Shown here: piece after piece, positions 5,033 through 6,276 of the stretch
Layout of the letters: every line of letters starts with the position of its first letter
How positions within the stretch are numbered: position 1 is the stretch's first letter
NCBI GenBank assembly: GCA_017420605.1
Contig: JAFOIS010000030.1
Location: 1-6,276, forward strand
Reading direction: 5' to 3'
Origin: Lachnospiraceae bacterium
GTDB taxonomy: Bacteria > Bacillota > Clostridia > Lachnospirales > Lachnospiraceae
DNA length: 6,276 bases
Program-made: the position numbers and the translations under genes
The notes under the pieces: generated by a model
Told to the model about the DNA's origin: nothing
The model's input: the letters and a program-made list of their open reading frames with translations, nothing else
Database searches by the model: none

Positions 5033-6049
5033 ATGATACAGAACGCCGTTTACAACGAATATGACCTGGAGGCCGCGAAGAAGCTCGACGCCTTCCTTCC
5101 GGATATGATCTTCGACGCGCACATGCATCCTTACGACCAGTCCTTCTGCCCGGTCTTCGCAAAGGATCCCGGCAGCTGCCTTGCGTTCCGCAAGCGGGCG
5201 GGCATGGATGAATACATCGAAGACATGAAACCGTTCTACGGGAACAGGGCCGTCTACGGCAACCTCATTACCTATCCGGACGTTTCCCAGAAGGATCCGG
5301 CCACCGGGAATCTTGACGCGTCCATCCGTTTCAATGTGGAGGAACTGAACGCCCATCCCGGGTGCTCGGCCGAGGTCCTCGTGTTTCCGCACGATACGGC
5401 GGAGGACGTCGAAGGGCGCCTTGTCCACGACCGGATCCGCGGGCTCAAGTGCTACCACGTCTTCGCGGACAAACAGCCGACCTTCCAGGCCGGAATCGGA
5501 GAATATCTGCCGGAAGCCGCCTGGGAAGTCGCAAACAGACATCACCTTGCGATCACGCTGCATATGGTGCGCGACAAGGCCCTCGCCGACCCCGGCAACC
5601 TTGCCTACATCCTTGAAATGGCCGCGCGCTACCCCAACGCGACGCTGATCCTCGCGCACGCCGCCCGTTCCTTCGCCTCCTGGACTGCGATCGAGTCCGT
5701 CGACGCCGTCAAGTCCGTTCCGAACGTCTGGTTCGACTTCGCCGCGGTCTGCGAGCCGCAGGCGATCTTCTATATCCTGAAAAAATGCGGTGTGAGCCGC
5801 TGCATGTTCGGTACGGATTATCCGGTGAGCCGCCTCGCGGGAAAATGCATTTCCCTGGCGGACACCTTCTACTGGATCGGTGAAAAGGACCTGCGGAACT
5901 TCGCAGGAAAAACGACGCTCCATACCTGGAACGTCGCTACGGAAACGCTGATGGCGCAGCGGCTCGCGCTTCTGCTCTACGAGGCGTCTCCGGCTGAAGT
6001 CGAAGACGTGTTCGGCAAAAACGCGCAGCGCCTGTTTCTCGGAAACTAA
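5033..6049 (+). CDS. Second amidohydrolase-2 family metal-dependent hydrolase
   Basis: This 338-residue protein belongs to the same broad family as the gene at 1248-2090 but is clearly divergent and about 60 residues longer. The motifs in order are FDAHMHPYD (His30, His32), GLKCYH (Lys139, His142), ITLHMVRD (His177), ILAHAARSF (His209) and FGTDYP (Asp262), with the C-terminal signature GKNAQRLF. All expected metal ligands are present, so it is probably an active TIM-barrel enzyme; decarboxylase, hydratase, lactonase or amidohydrolase chemistry are all possible. An N-terminal helix (residues 8-21) precedes the first strand. No signal peptide is seen. AAAGGAG (5018-5024) lies 8 bases before the ATG. 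It probably shares a transcript with the propeller gene, though a strong hairpin lies in the gap. Its TAA overlaps the stop codon of the convergent neighbour. Confidence 0.85.
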   Translation: MIQNAVYNEYDLEAAKKLDAFLPDMIFDAHMHPYDQSFCPVFAKDPGSCLAFRKRAGMDEYIEDMKPFYGNRAVYGNLITYPDVSQKDPATGNLDASIRFNVEELNAHPGCSAEVLVFPHDTAEDVEGRLVHDRIRGLKCYHVFADKQPTFQAGIGEYLPEAAWEVANRHHLAITLHMVRDKALADPGNLAYILEMAARYPNATLILAHAARSFASWTAIESVDAVKSVPNVWFDFAAVCEPQAIFYILKKCGVSRCMFGTDYPVSRLAGKCISLADTFYWIGEKDLRNFAGKTTLHTWNVATETLMAQRLALLLYEASPAEVEDVFGKNAQRLFLGN

Positions 6050-6276
6050 AGCTCCGGGAAGAATGTAAACGGCATACCCTCGTTTTCCATCGCGAGAACG
6101 CGGTCGCCCCTTAAGCGGGCGCGGAGGGTGCCGCCGCCGAACGGCATAAGGATCTCCCGCTCCGGAAGAGCGTATCTGATCAGGATCTCCTCTCCGGGTG
6201 CGGGAGATTCTACGATCAGCCAGTCCTTTCCGGTGCGGCTTCCGGCGCTGCAGCGCAGCGTCGCACGGTCGACCCA
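6046..6276 (-). CDS. C-terminal end of an unrecognised protein (partial at window edge)
   Basis: Reading leftward from the window edge, an uninterrupted frame of 76 codons ends in TAG at 6046-6048. It lacks a start only because the gene is cut by the edge. The peptide opens with WVDRATLRC and ends MENEGMPFTFFPEL. It alternates hydrophobic and polar residues with glycine turns (LIVESPAPGEEILIRYALP), as in a beta-sandwich C-terminal domain. I cannot name the family; such ends occur in carbohydrate-active enzymes, among others. Base use matches the neighbouring genes. The stop overlaps the TAA of the convergent amidohydrolase gene by two bases, with no terminator between them. TGG serves as tryptophan here twice. 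Confidence 0.65.
   Translation of the reverse strand, partial: WVDRATLRCSAGSRTGKDWLIVESPAPGEEILIRYALPEREILMPFGGGTLRARLRGDRVLAMENEGMPFTFFPEL

Noticed and set aside
4913..5923. Long minus-strand frame of 336 codons opposite the second amidohydrolase
   Set aside because: It is a codon-aligned antisense shadow of a gene with a complete metal-site motif set.

Overview
The window looks like a piece of a GC-rich bacterial chromosome, most likely from a Clostridia-type Bacillota lineage. The signs are strong AAGGAGG-type ribosome binding sites, short AT-rich intergenic gaps with sigma-A-like TATAAT boxes, and a lipoprotein leader of the style common in that group. The taxon is an inference. TGA, TAA and TAG all act as stops, so the standard bacterial code applies. 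No RNA gene, insertion sequence, CRISPR array or integrase was seen.

Layout: positions 1-125 (minus strand) hold the start of a lipoprotein, probably the solute-binding protein of a transporter, broken by an in-frame TGA at codon 5. Its leader (126-314) carries two promoter candidates, a dyad and a hairpin. Upstream of it on the same strand are three genes transcribed from right to left. They are an uncharacterised protein with a DUF4350/glutamine-amidotransferase-like N-terminal half (2163-3476), an ACMSD/amidohydrolase-2 family metal hydrolase (1248-2090) and a PIG-L-fold metalloprotein (306-1163). A 340-base divergent intergenic region (3477-3816) holds a perfect 15-bp hairpin and candidate back-to-back promoters. 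Rightward from it run a sialidase-like Asp-box beta-propeller (3817-4938) and a second, distantly related amidohydrolase-2 protein (5033-6049). The last gene (6046-6276, minus) is the C-terminal end of an unrecognised protein, and its stop codon overlaps that of the preceding convergent gene.

Taken together this reads as a small-molecule catabolic locus. It has three probable metal-dependent enzymes, a propeller protein without a secretion signal and a possible uptake lipoprotein. The PIG-L protein has HPAD where canonical deacetylases have HPDD, so it lacks the usual general-base aspartate. As I recall, that resembles the hydratase GalB more than the N-acetylglucosaminyl deacetylases. With two ACMSD-family enzymes alongside, a pathway handling carboxylated or sugar-acid intermediates is a reasonable but unproven guess. 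The substrate cannot be read from the sequence.
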